Shown: piece by piece, positions 10,863 to 21,306 of the stretch
Position numbering within the stretch: the stretch's first letter is position 1
Layout: each line of letters opens with the position of its first letter
NCBI GenBank assembly: GCA_902564565.1
Contig: CACFBW010000001.1
Location: forward strand, 124,001 to 188,000
Source of the DNA: an uncultured Pelagibacteraceae bacterium
GTDB taxonomy: Bacteria; Pseudomonadota; Alphaproteobacteria; Pelagibacterales; Pelagibacteraceae
Reading direction: 5' to 3'
Length of the DNA stretch: 64,000 nt
Notes under the pieces: model-generated
Told to the model about the DNA's origin: nothing
Databases searched by the model: none
The model's input: the letters and a program-made list of their open reading frames with translations, nothing else
Translations under genes and position numbers: made by a program

Positions 10863-11469
10863 AAAACCAATAATAGTTTTTGAAGGCATTGAAGGATCGG
10901 GAAAAACATTTCATATTAATCATTTATCGAAATATTTAAAAAAAAAAAAAGTAAAGTTTATAAAATTAAGAGAACCTGGTGGAGATGTTAATTCAGAAAA
11001 AATAAGAAAATTAATTTTAAACAATAAGTCTAATTTTCATAAAAAAACTGACCTACTTTTATATTTAGCAGCAAGAAATGAAAATTTAGAAAATTTAATA
11101 AAAAATAACTATGGAAAAAAAATAATTTTGATTGACAGGTTTGTTGATTCAACCATAGCCTATCAGCACTATGGCATGGGTATTGATATCAATTTTATTA
11201 ACATGATTAATAAATTTATATTAAAAAAAATTAAAATTAATTTAACATTTTTAAATCTTGTAAGTAGAAAAAATATGCTTATTAGACTTAAAAAACGTAA
11301 AAAACTTAATAGATATGATAAATTTAAAATTAATTTTTATACGAAGGTGCAGAAGGGCTACATGAAAATAGCAAAAAAAGGCAATAATAAATATGTTACT
11401 ATTAATTCAAATAAAATTATAAATATTAATAAAAAAATAGTTATTGATGAAGTTAATAAATTGCTATAA
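10855..11469 (+). CDS. tmk: Thymidylate kinase
   Basis: FEGIEGSGKTFHI P-loop, LREPGG, DRFVDSTIAYQHYG motifs. Confidence 0.92.
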   Translation: MYKKPIIVFEGIEGSGKTFHINHLSKYLKKKKVKFIKLREPGGDVNSEKIRKLILNNKSNFHKKTDLLLYLAARNENLENLIKNNYGKKIILIDRFVDSTIAYQHYGMGIDINFINMINKFILKKIKINLTFLNLVSRKNMLIRLKKRKKLNRYDKFKINFYTKVQKGYMKIAKKGNNKYVTINSNKIININKKIVIDEVNKLL

Positions 11470-12407
11470 TGAACATTAATCCAACAACACAAACTCATTT
11501 ATTTGGCTTAAACTCATATTTAACTTCATTAATCAAACTAATTGATTCAAATTATCTACCAAATAAAATTATACTATCAGGACCCAAAGGTATTGGTAAA
11601 TCTACTTTGGCCCACCACTTTATTAATTATGTTTTTTCAAAAAATGAAGATTTTTCATATAATGTAAAAACTGCATCAATTAATAAGTTAAATAGATCAT
11701 ATAAATTGATCGAAAATCAATCTCATCCTAATTTCTATAGAATAGACTTGATAGATGAGAAAAAAAATATCGAAATTAATCAAATACGTGAAATGATTAA
11801 TTATGGAAATAAATCAAGTTTCAATGCAAAACCAAGGTTTGTCCTTATTGATAATCTAGAATATCTAAATTTAAATTCTTTAAATGCATTATTAAAGATT
11901 GTTGAGGAGCCCAATAATAATCTTTTTTTCATATTAATTCTAAATAATAATAATAGAATTTCTGATACTCTCAAATCTAGGTGTATTACTTTTAAGATAA
12001 ATTTATCTTTTGAACAAAGTATTGAAATTTCAAATAAACTTTTAAACGATAGTATAAATAAAATTTTACATGATGACTTAATTAATTATTATTTTACACC
12101 TGGGGAAATAATTAATCTTGTTCATTTTGCAAAATCAAACAATATTGATTTGAAGGAATATTCTTTAAAAAAACTTTTGCTTTTATTAATAGATAAAAAA
12201 TATTATACTAAAGATAATTTTATTAAATATTACATCTTTAATATAATACAACATTATTTTTTAAAACTTTTACATAAATCAAAGAGAAAGAAACAGATAC
12301 TTACTCTTTATAACGATTTTATCAGAATGAATTCTAACTGTAGTACATTTAATTTAAATTATGAAAATTTATTTATGGAATTTACATCTAAAGTGCTAAA
12401 TGAGTAA
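11469..12407 (+). CDS. holB: DNA polymerase III delta' subunit-like
   Basis: AAA+ GPKGIGKSTLAHHF; NSLNALLKIVEEP; SRCITF; position tmk-holB-metG. Confidence 0.85.
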   Translation: MNINPTTQTHLFGLNSYLTSLIKLIDSNYLPNKIILSGPKGIGKSTLAHHFINYVFSKNEDFSYNVKTASINKLNRSYKLIENQSHPNFYRIDLIDEKKNIEINQIREMINYGNKSSFNAKPRFVLIDNLEYLNLNSLNALLKIVEEPNNNLFFILILNNNNRISDTLKSRCITFKINLSFEQSIEISNKLLNDSINKILHDDLINYYFTPGEIINLVHFAKSNNIDLKEYSLKKLLLLLIDKKYYTKDNFIKYYIFNIIQHYFLKLLHKSKRKKQILTLYNDFIRMNSNCSTFNLNYENLFMEFTSKVLNE

Positions 12408-13938
12408 AAATTATTACATTACAACTCCTATTTATTACCCTTCTGCTAAACCACACATGGGTCATGCTTACTCTAGCATTATTGCTGATTTTTTTGCTAG
12501 AATTAAAAAAATTCAAGGTTTTGATGTTTTTTTCTTAACAGGAACGGATGAACATGGCTTAAAAATTCAAAGAGCTGCAGAAAAAAATGGTCTCAGCCCA
12601 AAAGATTTTTGTGATAAAATAAGTATTACTTTTAAAAATTTATCGAAAATATTAAATCTTTCTAATAATGATTTTATAAGAACTACAGAAAAAAGACATT
12701 TTAAATCTGTCCAATATCTGTGGAACATTCTGGAAAAAAATAATGAAATTTATTTATCAAAATATTCAGGCTGGTATTCTGTTTCAGACGAAGCTTTTTA
12801 TAACGATGATGAAATTGAAACAATTGAAGGTGAAAAAAAATCTAAATTATCAGGCTCAAAAGTTGAATGGGTAGAAGAAGAGTCATATTTTTTTAAACTT
12901 TCAAAGTGGCAAAAACCTCTCCTTGATTTTTATGAAGAAAATCCAAATTTTATTTTACCTAAAAGCAGAAAAAATGAAGTAGTAAGTTTTGTAAAATCTG
13001 GCTTAAAAGATTTATCAGTTAGTAGGAAATCTTTTTCTTGGGGAATTAAAGTTCCATCTAATAATGAGCACGTTATATATGTATGGCTTGATGCTCTTAC
13101 TAATTATTTGAGCGCTTTAAATTATCCTGACACTAATAACAAACTTTACAACAATTTTTGGCCAGCTTCACTGCATTTAATTGGTAAAGATATTTTACGA
13201 TTTCATTCAATTTATTGGCCAGCTTTTTTACTAGCTGCAAATATTCCTTTACCCAAAAGAATATATGGACATGGATGGATTTTATCAGGTGAAGAAAAAA
13301 TGTCTAAATCAAAAGGTAATATTTTAGATCCAATAGAAATAATTGAAAAATATGGTTTAGATCCACTAAGATATTATTTAATTAAAGAAGTTTCATTCGG
13401 CAATGATGGTAATATTTCACAAGATAAATTAGAAAGTTGTATAAATAGTGATTTAGCGAATAATTTTGGCAACTTATGCCAAAGAGTGATTTCTTTTAAT
13501 GAAAAAAATTTGAACTTAATAATTCCTAAAGAAATTAAATTTAACGATTCAGATTTAAAAATTTTAAATAATTTTAAAAATAATTATGATGAACTTTTAA
13601 AGTTTATAGATGATCAAGATATTAATTCATATATAAATTATATAGTCGACCGACTTTTTGCTTCAAATAAATATTTTAATGATGAAGAGCCATGGAAAAA
13701 GAAAAATGACATGATTAGAATGAATACAATCATGTATGTGTCACTAGAATTAATAAGAAAAATTTGTATTTTATTATATCCAGTAATTCCAGAAAGTTGC
13801 ATGAAAGTTTTAAAAATTTTTAACATTAAAGAGAGTGAAATTAATTTTGAAAGTATTAATGATAACAATTTTTTAGAATGTGGAAAAAAAATAAGTAAAA
13901 TAAATATTTTGTTTAAAAAAATAGAAAATCATGATTGA
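12400..13938 (+). CDS. metG: Methionyl-tRNA synthetase
   Basis: ITTPIYYPSAKPHMGHAYSSI (HIGH-type), GEEKMSKSKGN (KMSKS). Confidence 0.96.
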   Translation: MSKNYYITTPIYYPSAKPHMGHAYSSIIADFFARIKKIQGFDVFFLTGTDEHGLKIQRAAEKNGLSPKDFCDKISITFKNLSKILNLSNNDFIRTTEKRHFKSVQYLWNILEKNNEIYLSKYSGWYSVSDEAFYNDDEIETIEGEKKSKLSGSKVEWVEEESYFFKLSKWQKPLLDFYEENPNFILPKSRKNEVVSFVKSGLKDLSVSRKSFSWGIKVPSNNEHVIYVWLDALTNYLSALNYPDTNNKLYNNFWPASLHLIGKDILRFHSIYWPAFLLAANIPLPKRIYGHGWILSGEEKMSKSKGNILDPIEIIEKYGLDPLRYYLIKEVSFGNDGNISQDKLESCINSDLANNFGNLCQRVISFNEKNLNLIIPKEIKFNDSDLKILNNFKNNYDELLKFIDDQDINSYINYIVDRLFASNKYFNDEEPWKKKNDMIRMNTIMYVSLELIRKICILLYPVIPESCMKVLKIFNIKESEINFESINDNNFLECGKKISKINILFKKIENHD

Positions 13939-14692
13939 TTCACATTGTCATTTAGATCACGAACCTTTATTCAAAAATTTAAAAAATGTAATTCTAAATT
14001 CAAAAAATGAAGGTCTTGAAAAAATTTTAACTATATGTACTACAAAAGAAAGCTTCAATTCTATACTCGAGATTGTTAAATATGATAAAATTATTTATGG
14101 AACTTATGGTATCCATCCTCATGAAACAAAAGAAAATATCTTAACCATACAAAATATTGTTGATACTATTGAAATGAATAATAGAATAATCGGTGTTGGT
14201 GAAACTGGTTTAGATTTTTATTATAATAATAGCGATAAAGAATCGCAGATTAAAAGCTTTAAAAATCATATTGAAGCTTCTATGAAACTGAAAATACCTG
14301 TTATTGTTCATTCAAGAAATGCCGAAAAGGAAACTTTTGAGTTGTTGAGTCACTATAAAAAAAGTGCAGATTTAAAAATCCTCATGCATTGTTTTACAGG
14401 ATCAAAAGATTTTGCTGATAAATTGCTATCCTTAGATGCTTATTTTTCTGCTAGTGGTATAATTACTTTTAAAAATAGCACGGATTTGCAGTCAACGTTT
14501 AAAGATCTACCTTTGGACAAGCTATTAATAGAAACAGATAGTCCCTTTTTGTCACCTGAGCCTATGCGTGGAAAAAAAAATGAACCCGCGTATATAAAAT
14601 ATACTTTAGACAAATTATCAAAAATTAAAAATATTGATAAAAAAAAATTAGACAAGATTACAACAAATAATTTTAATAATTTGTTTTTTTAA
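13931..14692 (+). CDS. TatD family metal-dependent hydrolase
   Basis: MIDSHCHLD, YGIHPHE, GETGLDFYY, IETDSPFLSPEPMRGKKNEP. Confidence 0.94.
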   Translation: MIDSHCHLDHEPLFKNLKNVILNSKNEGLEKILTICTTKESFNSILEIVKYDKIIYGTYGIHPHETKENILTIQNIVDTIEMNNRIIGVGETGLDFYYNNSDKESQIKSFKNHIEASMKLKIPVIVHSRNAEKETFELLSHYKKSADLKILMHCFTGSKDFADKLLSLDAYFSASGIITFKNSTDLQSTFKDLPLDKLLIETDSPFLSPEPMRGKKNEPAYIKYTLDKLSKIKNIDKKKLDKITTNNFNNLFF

Positions 14693-14694
14693 TA

Positions 14695-15468
14695 ATGTCT
14701 ATTAAATTTACCATTTTAGGATGTGGAAGTTCAATGGGGGTTCCAAGGGCTGATGGATTTTGGGGTAAATGTGACCCTAAAGAAAAAAAAAATAATAGAA
14801 CAAGATGTTCAGCTATCCTCACTACTAAAGATAAGACAATATTATTTGACACATCTCCAGATTTACGAAGTCAATTGATTAGAGAAAATATAAAACAAAT
14901 CGATAGTGTCTTTTATAGTCATGCTCATGGCGATCAAACACACGGTATTAATGATTTAAGAATATTTTATTTAAAAAAAAGAAAAAAAATTGATGTTTAT
15001 ACAAATTCTTTTACGAAATCATATCTTAGAAAAAATTTTTCATATTGTTTTTCTGATGAAGCTGATTATCCTGCAATCTTAAATTTAAAAAAATTAAAAA
15101 AAAACATTATATTCAAGAACAGAAATGAAAACATAAATATTAAGTCTATCGAAGTAAAGCATGGTAATGTTAATTGCTTAGCATTTATAATTAACAACAA
15201 ATGTGCATATGCAAGTGATATTAATGAAATATATAAAAATGACCTCAAGCATTTCTATCATTTAAAATATTTAATTGTAGATTGTTTAAGACTAATGCCA
15301 CATCCATCTCATTTTCATTTACAAGAGGTCCTTGATTTAATTCACATAATTAAACCAAAAAAAACAATTTTAACTAATTTACACTCTGATCTTGATTATA
15401 ATTATTTATTGAAAATTTTGCCTAAGAATGTAAAACCTGCTTACGATGGACTATCCTTTTATATCTAA
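14695..15468 (+). CDS. MBL-fold metallo-hydrolase (PhnP-like)
   Basis: FTILGCGSSMGVPRADG, SHAHGDQTHGINDLR. Confidence 0.88.
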   Translation: MSIKFTILGCGSSMGVPRADGFWGKCDPKEKKNNRTRCSAILTTKDKTILFDTSPDLRSQLIRENIKQIDSVFYSHAHGDQTHGINDLRIFYLKKRKKIDVYTNSFTKSYLRKNFSYCFSDEADYPAILNLKKLKKNIIFKNRNENINIKSIEVKHGNVNCLAFIINNKCAYASDINEIYKNDLKHFYHLKYLIVDCLRLMPHPSHFHLQEVLDLIHIIKPKKTILTNLHSDLDYNYLLKILPKNVKPAYDGLSFYI

Positions 15469-16353
15469 ATGAAAAAAAATGTAATTGTTATAACTGGTGG
15501 CGCAGGCTTTGTTGGCACTAATCTTATAAATTTATTGATAAAAAAAACGAAATATAAATTGATCAGCATTGACAACTATTCATCAGGTTCAAGAAAAAAT
15601 CATATTAAATCAAATAGAGTTAAGTATATAAAAGGTGAGACTAAGAATATTTTTCATTTGTTAAAAAAACCTAGTAAAATTGTTTCAATTTTCCACTTTG
15701 GTGAATTTGCTAGAATCTATCAAAGTTTTTTAAAAATGAACGAATGCATTAGCTCTAATACAGTTGGTAGTAATGAAGTATTTAATTTTTGCTTAAAGAA
15801 CAAAATTAAACTTATATATTCTGCGACTTCAGCCAGCCTTGGAAACAGAGGTAATGATAAAAATTTATCACCATATGCTTTCACAAAATCAAAAAACCTT
15901 GAACTTTTGGAAAACTTAAAAAAATGGTTTAAGTTTAAATATGAGGTGATTTACTTTTATAATGTATATGGGTCAAATCAAATTTGTGAAGGAACAATGG
16001 CTACAGTAATCGGTATTTTTGAAAATTGTTACAAAAAAAATAAACCATTACCAGTTGTTAAACCAGGAAATCAAACTAGAAGGTTTACCCATATTAATGA
16101 TACGGTGGAGGTTTGCTATATGGCTTGGAGAAAAAATTTATGTAGACACTACAGTATAGCAAATCATAAAACTTATTCTATTTTAGAAGTTGCTAAAATG
16201 TTCAATTCAAAAATCAAATTTCTCCCAAAACGTCCAGGCGAAAGGTATGCTTCTGCTCTAACAAATATGAATTTATCTAATAAAGTTTATAAATATTTTG
16301 GTAAAATAAACTTAAAAACTTACATAGAAAATTTTACTAATAAATCTAATTAA
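15469..16353 (+). CDS. NAD-dependent epimerase/dehydratase (GalE-like SDR)
   Basis: ITGGAGFVGTNLINLL Rossmann motif; FYNVYGSNQ; RFTHINDTVEV. Confidence 0.85.
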   Translation: MKKNVIVITGGAGFVGTNLINLLIKKTKYKLISIDNYSSGSRKNHIKSNRVKYIKGETKNIFHLLKKPSKIVSIFHFGEFARIYQSFLKMNECISSNTVGSNEVFNFCLKNKIKLIYSATSASLGNRGNDKNLSPYAFTKSKNLELLENLKKWFKFKYEVIYFYNVYGSNQICEGTMATVIGIFENCYKKNKPLPVVKPGNQTRRFTHINDTVEVCYMAWRKNLCRHYSIANHKTYSILEVAKMFNSKIKFLPKRPGERYASALTNMNLSNKVYKYFGKINLKTYIENFTNKSN

Positions 16354-16895
16354 AGGATTTTTTCAATAACAGTTGTTATCTTTTTTGACATTGGTTTTGT
16401 GAAAGATACAAAAGTATCAAGAACTTTACCATTTTTGTCTATTAAAATTTTATGAAAATTCCATTTAGGAACGGCAGAGTTTCCATGATTTTTTTTTGCC
16501 CATTTATAAATTTCGTGTGCATCGTTACCCTTAACTTCGTAAATTGAAGTTAATGGGAAATTAATATTAAAATTTACTTCGCAAAAATTTTTTACTTCTT
16601 TTTCACTATTCTTCTCTTGATTGAACGAATTTGATGGAATTCCAATTACAACAAGACCTCTATCTCTATATAAATCCCAAAGTTTTTGTAAATCAGTATA
16701 TTGCTTAGTAAAACCACAGTAACTCGCAACATTTACAATAAGAATTGCTTTGTTTTGATAATCAGAAAAATTTATGATTTCTCCTGTAATTGAATTAATT
16801 TTAAAATCATAAATTAGTTTGTCATAATTAGCAGTAGCGATGTTTTTAAAAAAAATCATAAATATTGATATTGTTAGAACAATTACTTTCTTCAT
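16350..16895 (-). CDS. Glutathione peroxidase family protein (Cys-type) with signal peptide
   Basis: NVASYCGFTKQYTDLQKL, GIPSNSFNQE, PKWNFHKILID. Confidence 0.92.
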   Translation of the reverse strand: MKKVIVLTISIFMIFFKNIATANYDKLIYDFKINSITGEIINFSDYQNKAILIVNVASYCGFTKQYTDLQKLWDLYRDRGLVVIGIPSNSFNQEKNSEKEVKNFCEVNFNINFPLTSIYEVKGNDAHEIYKWAKKNHGNSAVPKWNFHKILIDKNGKVLDTFVSFTKPMSKKITTVIEKIL

Positions 16896-16903
16896 TTAGG
16901 TTA

Positions 16904-18076
16904 TTATTTATTAGGGGTAAGTAATATCAGGAAGTATCCAGTTAAAGTGGATAATAATGACCCAGTTAAAACTCCAATTTTCACTCCATCCATGTACTGT
17001 GTATTTTCAACGAAAGCTAGATTTCCAACAAAAAGACTCATAGTAAAACCTATTCCAGTTAAAATTCCAACTCCATAGAAATTAAACCAGTTTGAGTTAT
17101 TTGGCATTTGAGCGATTTTAAGTTTTATAGAAACATAAGAAAATATAAAAACCCCTAATTGTTTACCTATAAACAATCCCATCAATATACCTAAAGGAAC
17201 TTTGTTAAGTAATGACGAAAACGAAAGTCCTTCCAAAGACACTCCTGCATTAGCAAATGCAAATAAGGGCATTATCCCGAAAGCTACATATGGACTTATT
17301 GCATGCTCAATCTTTATTAATAAAGAATAATCTTTTTCTTTTTTTCTATGAGGTATAGCCATTGCCAATAAAACTCCTGCTATTGTTGCATGAATTCCAG
17401 AATTGTGTGTGAAATCCCAAAGAAATATTCCAATTACTAAATAGGGTAAAAATTTTTTTATATTAAATTTATTTATTATTAATAAAATTATAAACGCTAA
17501 GGCCATTAATATTAAATATTTTATATTTAAATCAGTGGAATAAAATATAGCAATTATCAAAATTGCACCTAAATCATCAATAATTGCTAAGGCTGTTAAA
17601 AAAACTTTTAAAGATAAAGGAACTCTTTTTCCTAACAATGAAAGGATACCCAATGAAAATGCAATATCCGTAGCTGATGGGATTGCCCATCCATTAAGAG
17701 TTTCATTATCACCCCAGTTAATAAATATATAAAATAATGCTGGAACTAGCATTCCACCAACAGCTGCAATTATTGGTAATAATGCTTGTTTCATATTTGA
17801 AAGTTCGCCCTGCAAAAACTCCCTTTTAATTTCTAAAGTCACAAAGAAAAAGAAGATTGCCATTAATCCATCATTTATCCAATGAATTATAGAAAGTTTT
17901 AATCCAACATCATTAATTCCAATAAATAAGTATTTGTTTAATGTTGAAAAATATAAATCTGATAAATTTGAATTACTAACTACTAATGCAATTATTGCAG
18001 CAAACAATAGAACAAGACCACTTGCTGCCTCTAACTTAAAAAACCACTTGAAGGGTTTAGAAATATAATTAATCAT
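16904..18076 (-). CDS. nhaA: Na+/H+ antiporter NhaA
   Basis: 11-12 TM protein; WAIPSATDIAFSLGIL, ALAIIDDLGAI motifs. Confidence 0.96.
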   Translation of the reverse strand: MINYISKPFKWFFKLEAASGLVLLFAAIIALVVSNSNLSDLYFSTLNKYLFIGINDVGLKLSIIHWINDGLMAIFFFFVTLEIKREFLQGELSNMKQALLPIIAAVGGMLVPALFYIFINWGDNETLNGWAIPSATDIAFSLGILSLLGKRVPLSLKVFLTALAIIDDLGAILIIAIFYSTDLNIKYLILMALAFIILLIINKFNIKKFLPYLVIGIFLWDFTHNSGIHATIAGVLLAMAIPHRKKEKDYSLLIKIEHAISPYVAFGIMPLFAFANAGVSLEGLSFSSLLNKVPLGILMGLFIGKQLGVFIFSYVSIKLKIAQMPNNSNWFNFYGVGILTGIGFTMSLFVGNLAFVENTQYMDGVKIGVLTGSLLSTLTGYFLILLTPNK

Positions 18077-18078
18077 AA

Positions 18079-18531
18079 TTAATTAAATAAATCTTTAATA
18101 AATAATATTATATCCTTTAGTGTTTCATATAAGCTATTAAGAATTAAATCAAATCCTGGAATTAATAATTTAATCGAATTTTTAAAAGTGTCTAATAAAA
18201 TTATAAGTGCGACAAAAGAAATAATTAAAAGAATCAAAAAACTTAAAATATTTATTTTTTTATTTTTTATCTTTTTCTTCTCAACGTTTGATATACCTAT
18301 TTCTGCTTCGGATATTAAATCTTCTGTGGTGTTTGGTATATTTTTATCAATAATTTCAGGTATCTTATTTGTTGGTTTCTTTACATCTTTTATAACTTTT
18401 TTTTTTAGTTCTTTTTTGAAAAACCATTTATGACTACAAGCACCACATTGAAGCAACTTACCTTCACTTTGAATTAAAGAGGAATTAACTTCAAATTTTT
18501 TCTTACAAGATGGGCATGTAATTATCATCAT
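18079..18531 (-). CDS. MJ0042-type zinc-ribbon domain membrane protein
   Basis: MIITCPSCKKKFEVNSSLIQSEGKLLQCGACSHKWFF plus one C-terminal TM helix. Confidence 0.8.
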   Translation of the reverse strand: MMIITCPSCKKKFEVNSSLIQSEGKLLQCGACSHKWFFKKELKKKVIKDVKKPTNKIPEIIDKNIPNTTEDLISEAEIGISNVEKKKIKNKKINILSFLILLIISFVALIILLDTFKNSIKLLIPGFDLILNSLYETLKDIILFIKDLFN

Positions 18532-18622
18532 TTCTTATATATCAGATTTTTATTAAAATTCTTCATTTTTGGTAACATTTATCCTTTGAAATTAGTATTA
18601 ACTACTGTATTAGTTACCCATT

Positions 18623-18699
<77 letters not shown>

Positions 18700-18704
18700 T
18701 TTAT

Positions 18705-18986
18705 ATGAAGAAAGCAAAAATTTATATTCCAACTAAGAATGCAATGCAGTCAGGACTGGCTAAAAAAAATAAGTGGCTTTTGGAATTTTATACTGATAAT
18801 GAAAAATTGAATCCATTAATGGGCTGGGAAACTTCATCTGATACTTTATCTGAAGTTAAATTAGAATTTTTATCTAAAGATGCAGCAATAAACTACGCTA
18901 AAAAAAACAATATTGATTATGATTTAATAGAACCAAAGAAAAGGAAGATAGTAAAAAAATCATACGCTGACAATTTTACAAAATAA
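18705..18986 (+). CDS. ETC complex I subunit conserved region (NDUFS4-like)
   Basis: [26 protein letters not shown]...[12 protein letters not shown] motif. Confidence 0.87.
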   Translation: MKKAKIYIPTKNAMQSGLAKKNKWLLEFYTDNEKLNPLMGWETSSDTLSEVKLEFLSKDAAINYAKKNNIDYDLIEPKKRKIVKKSYADNFTK

Positions 18987-19985
18987 ATGTTTAAATTTTT
19001 TACTAACAAAAGATGGTTTTTATGGAGTATTTTTGGATCTTCATTAATTTTAATTTCAACATGGTACCAAGTTCAGCTTGATGTTAAAATTAATGAATGG
19101 TTTGGTGAATTTTATGACACGCTTCAAAAAGCTTTAACTACTCCGGGCTCAGTTTCAGAGGGAGAATTTTATGCATATTTATTTACATTTGGAAAAATTG
19201 CTGGACTTTGGATTTTAATTAATGTTTTTACTACATTTTTTACTGAACATTGGGTATTTAGATGGAGAACAGCTATGGCTGATTATTATCACAAAAATTG
19301 GCACAAAGCTCGATTTATTGAAGGTGCATCACAACGTGTTCAAGAAGATACATTGAAATTTGCGAGATTTCTTGAAACTCTAGGAACTGGTTTTTTGGAC
19401 AGTTTAATGACTCTTGTCGCTTTTACTCCGATACTTTGGGTTCTTTCTAAACAAATAACATATTTACCAATTATAGGAGAAGTTAACCATGCATTAGTTT
19501 GGGTTGCAATTTTGTCTGCATTGATAGGAACTATAATGTTGATAACTGCTGGAATAAAATTACCTGGTATTGAGTATAACATACAAAAAGAAGAAGCTGG
19601 ATATAGAAAAGAACTTGTTTTAGGAGAAGATGACTCAAACAAAGCAAACCCAATAACAATTAACCAATTGTACAATAAAGTTAGATTAATTCATTATAAA
19701 TCATATTTTCATTATTTATATTTTAATGCTGTGAAGTGGAGTTATCTACAAGCTATGGTTATCGTACCTTATATTGCGTTAGCACCGACTATTGTAACAG
19801 GTGCAATTACGCTGGGCTTTGTTCAACAAATAGCAAGAGCTTTTTCAAAAGTCGAAACATCTTTACAATACTTGGTTCGTAATTGGCATTTGATAGTAGA
19901 GTTTATATCTGTTTGGAAGAGGCTATCTGAGTTTGAAGCGAAATTGAATTCCGCAAAGGAAGATGAGATAATAACTATAAAATAA
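18987..19985 (+). CDS. SbmA/BacA-like family transporter
   Basis: WYQVQLDVKINEWFGEFYDTLQKAL, WVFRWRTAMADYYHKNW, RIQEDT-like RVQEDTLKFARFLETLG; multi-TM. Confidence 0.85.
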   Translation: MFKFFTNKRWFLWSIFGSSLILISTWYQVQLDVKINEWFGEFYDTLQKALTTPGSVSEGEFYAYLFTFGKIAGLWILINVFTTFFTEHWVFRWRTAMADYYHKNWHKARFIEGASQRVQEDTLKFARFLETLGTGFLDSLMTLVAFTPILWVLSKQITYLPIIGEVNHALVWVAILSALIGTIMLITAGIKLPGIEYNIQKEEAGYRKELVLGEDDSNKANPITINQLYNKVRLIHYKSYFHYLYFNAVKWSYLQAMVIVPYIALAPTIVTGAITLGFVQQIARAFSKVETSLQYLVRNWHLIVEFISVWKRLSEFEAKLNSAKEDEIITIK

Positions 19986-20935
19986 TGAATTTAGATATAA
20001 ATTTAATTAATCATTTTGCAAACATTACCTCAAAAGCAGCAATAGCTTGTCACAAACATATTGGAAAAAAGGACAAAATTATTGCTGATAAATCAGCTAC
20101 GGATAGCATGAGGTCAAGTTTAAATAAATTAGATATTGATGGAAAAATTGTTATTGGTGAAGGCGAATTAGATGAAGCACCTATGTTATATATAGGTGAA
20201 AAAGTTGGCACAGGGAAGGGTATGTCTCTAGATATTGCTGTTGATCCATTAGAAGGTACTAATTTTGTTGCAAACAATATGCCCGGTGGTTTATCCGTAA
20301 TTTCTATAGCTGAAAGGGGCAATCTTTTTCAAGCACCCGAAACTTATATGGATAAAATAGCTTACAGTAAAGACGTACCTAGTGATGCAGTTGATTTAGA
20401 TTTTTCAATAGAAAAAAATGTAAAGAATTTATCTGACGTTAAAAAAAAAAGCTTGAATAATCTTACTGTATGTATGTTGGACAGACCTAGGCATATAGAA
20501 ATAATTAATGAATTAAAAAGATTAAAAGTTAATTTAAAATTGATTACAGATGGTGATGTTTCTGGCGCACTACTTGTGACTAATGAAAAGTATAATGTTG
20601 ACTTGTTTTTAGGAATTGGTGGAGGTCCCGAAGGAGTTTTAGCAGCATGTGCATTAGATGCATTTAACTGTAAATTTCAAGGCAGATTTATTTTTAAATC
20701 TAAGAAAGATATTGCTAGAGCAAATGAAATGGGAATATTAGATTTAAAAAAAAAATATATATTAAATGAAATTGTAAAAGGTGATTCAATATTTTGTGCT
20801 ACAGGCATAACTAAGGGAGATTTGGTTAATGGTGTTATTCAAAATGGTGAAAAATATGTAACAGAAACACTTGTTACACACAAACATAGCTCTTTAAATA
20901 AAATAATTGTAAAAGAAGATGTTATAAAACCTTGA
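19985..20935 (+). CDS. glpX: Class II fructose-1,6-bisphosphatase
   Basis: IGEGELDEAPMLYIGEKVG, DIAVDPLEGTNFVA, GIGGGPEGVLAA. Confidence 0.95.
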   Translation: MNLDINLINHFANITSKAAIACHKHIGKKDKIIADKSATDSMRSSLNKLDIDGKIVIGEGELDEAPMLYIGEKVGTGKGMSLDIAVDPLEGTNFVANNMPGGLSVISIAERGNLFQAPETYMDKIAYSKDVPSDAVDLDFSIEKNVKNLSDVKKKSLNNLTVCMLDRPRHIEIINELKRLKVNLKLITDGDVSGALLVTNEKYNVDLFLGIGGGPEGVLAACALDAFNCKFQGRFIFKSKKDIARANEMGILDLKKKYILNEIVKGDSIFCATGITKGDLVNGVIQNGEKYVTETLVTHKHSSLNKIIVKEDVIKP

Positions 20936-20970
20936 TAAGTATAAGATTTTACAATAAAAGATCAAAATTT

Positions 20971-21045
20971 GGTCCCTTCGTCTATCGGTTAGGACACGTG
21001 GTTTTCATCCTCGAAAGAGGGGTTCGATTCCCCTAGGGACCGCCA
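20971..21045 (+). tRNA. tRNA-Glu (TTC)
   Basis: GGTCCCTTCGTCTATCGGTTAGGACACGTGGTTTTCATCCTCGAAAGAGGGGTTCGATTCCCCTAGGGACCGCCA; loop TTTTCAT. One T-T mismatch in the anticodon stem. Confidence 0.94.
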
Positions 21046-21050
21046 ATTAT

Positions 21051-21296
21051 ATGGTTTACTTTGTATATTTAATTAAATCTATATCACCACATACAAACAA
21101 AACATATGTAGGTTATACAAATAACTTAAAGAGAAGATTAAAATTTCACAATTCAAATAAAGGTGCAAAATCGACAAGAGGTTTAAAGTGGAAAATTATT
21201 TATAAAAAAAAATTTTTAGATAAATCAAAAGCAATGTCATATGAATACTTCCTTAAAAATAATCGCTCATTGAGAAAAAGAATAATATCAAATTAA
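21051..21296 (+). CDS. GIY-YIG nuclease family protein
   Basis: YFVYLIKSISPHTNKTYVGYTNNLKRRLKFHN (GIY-YIG core). Confidence 0.87.
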   Translation: MVYFVYLIKSISPHTNKTYVGYTNNLKRRLKFHNSNKGAKSTRGLKWKIIYKKKFLDKSKAMSYEYFLKNNRSLRKRIISN

Positions 21297-21306
21297 TAGC
21301 TTAGCT

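Noticed and set aside
16350-16895. Possible selenoprotein glutathione peroxidase
   Set aside because: Active-site codon is an ordinary Cys codon (ASYCGFT), no in-frame TGA.
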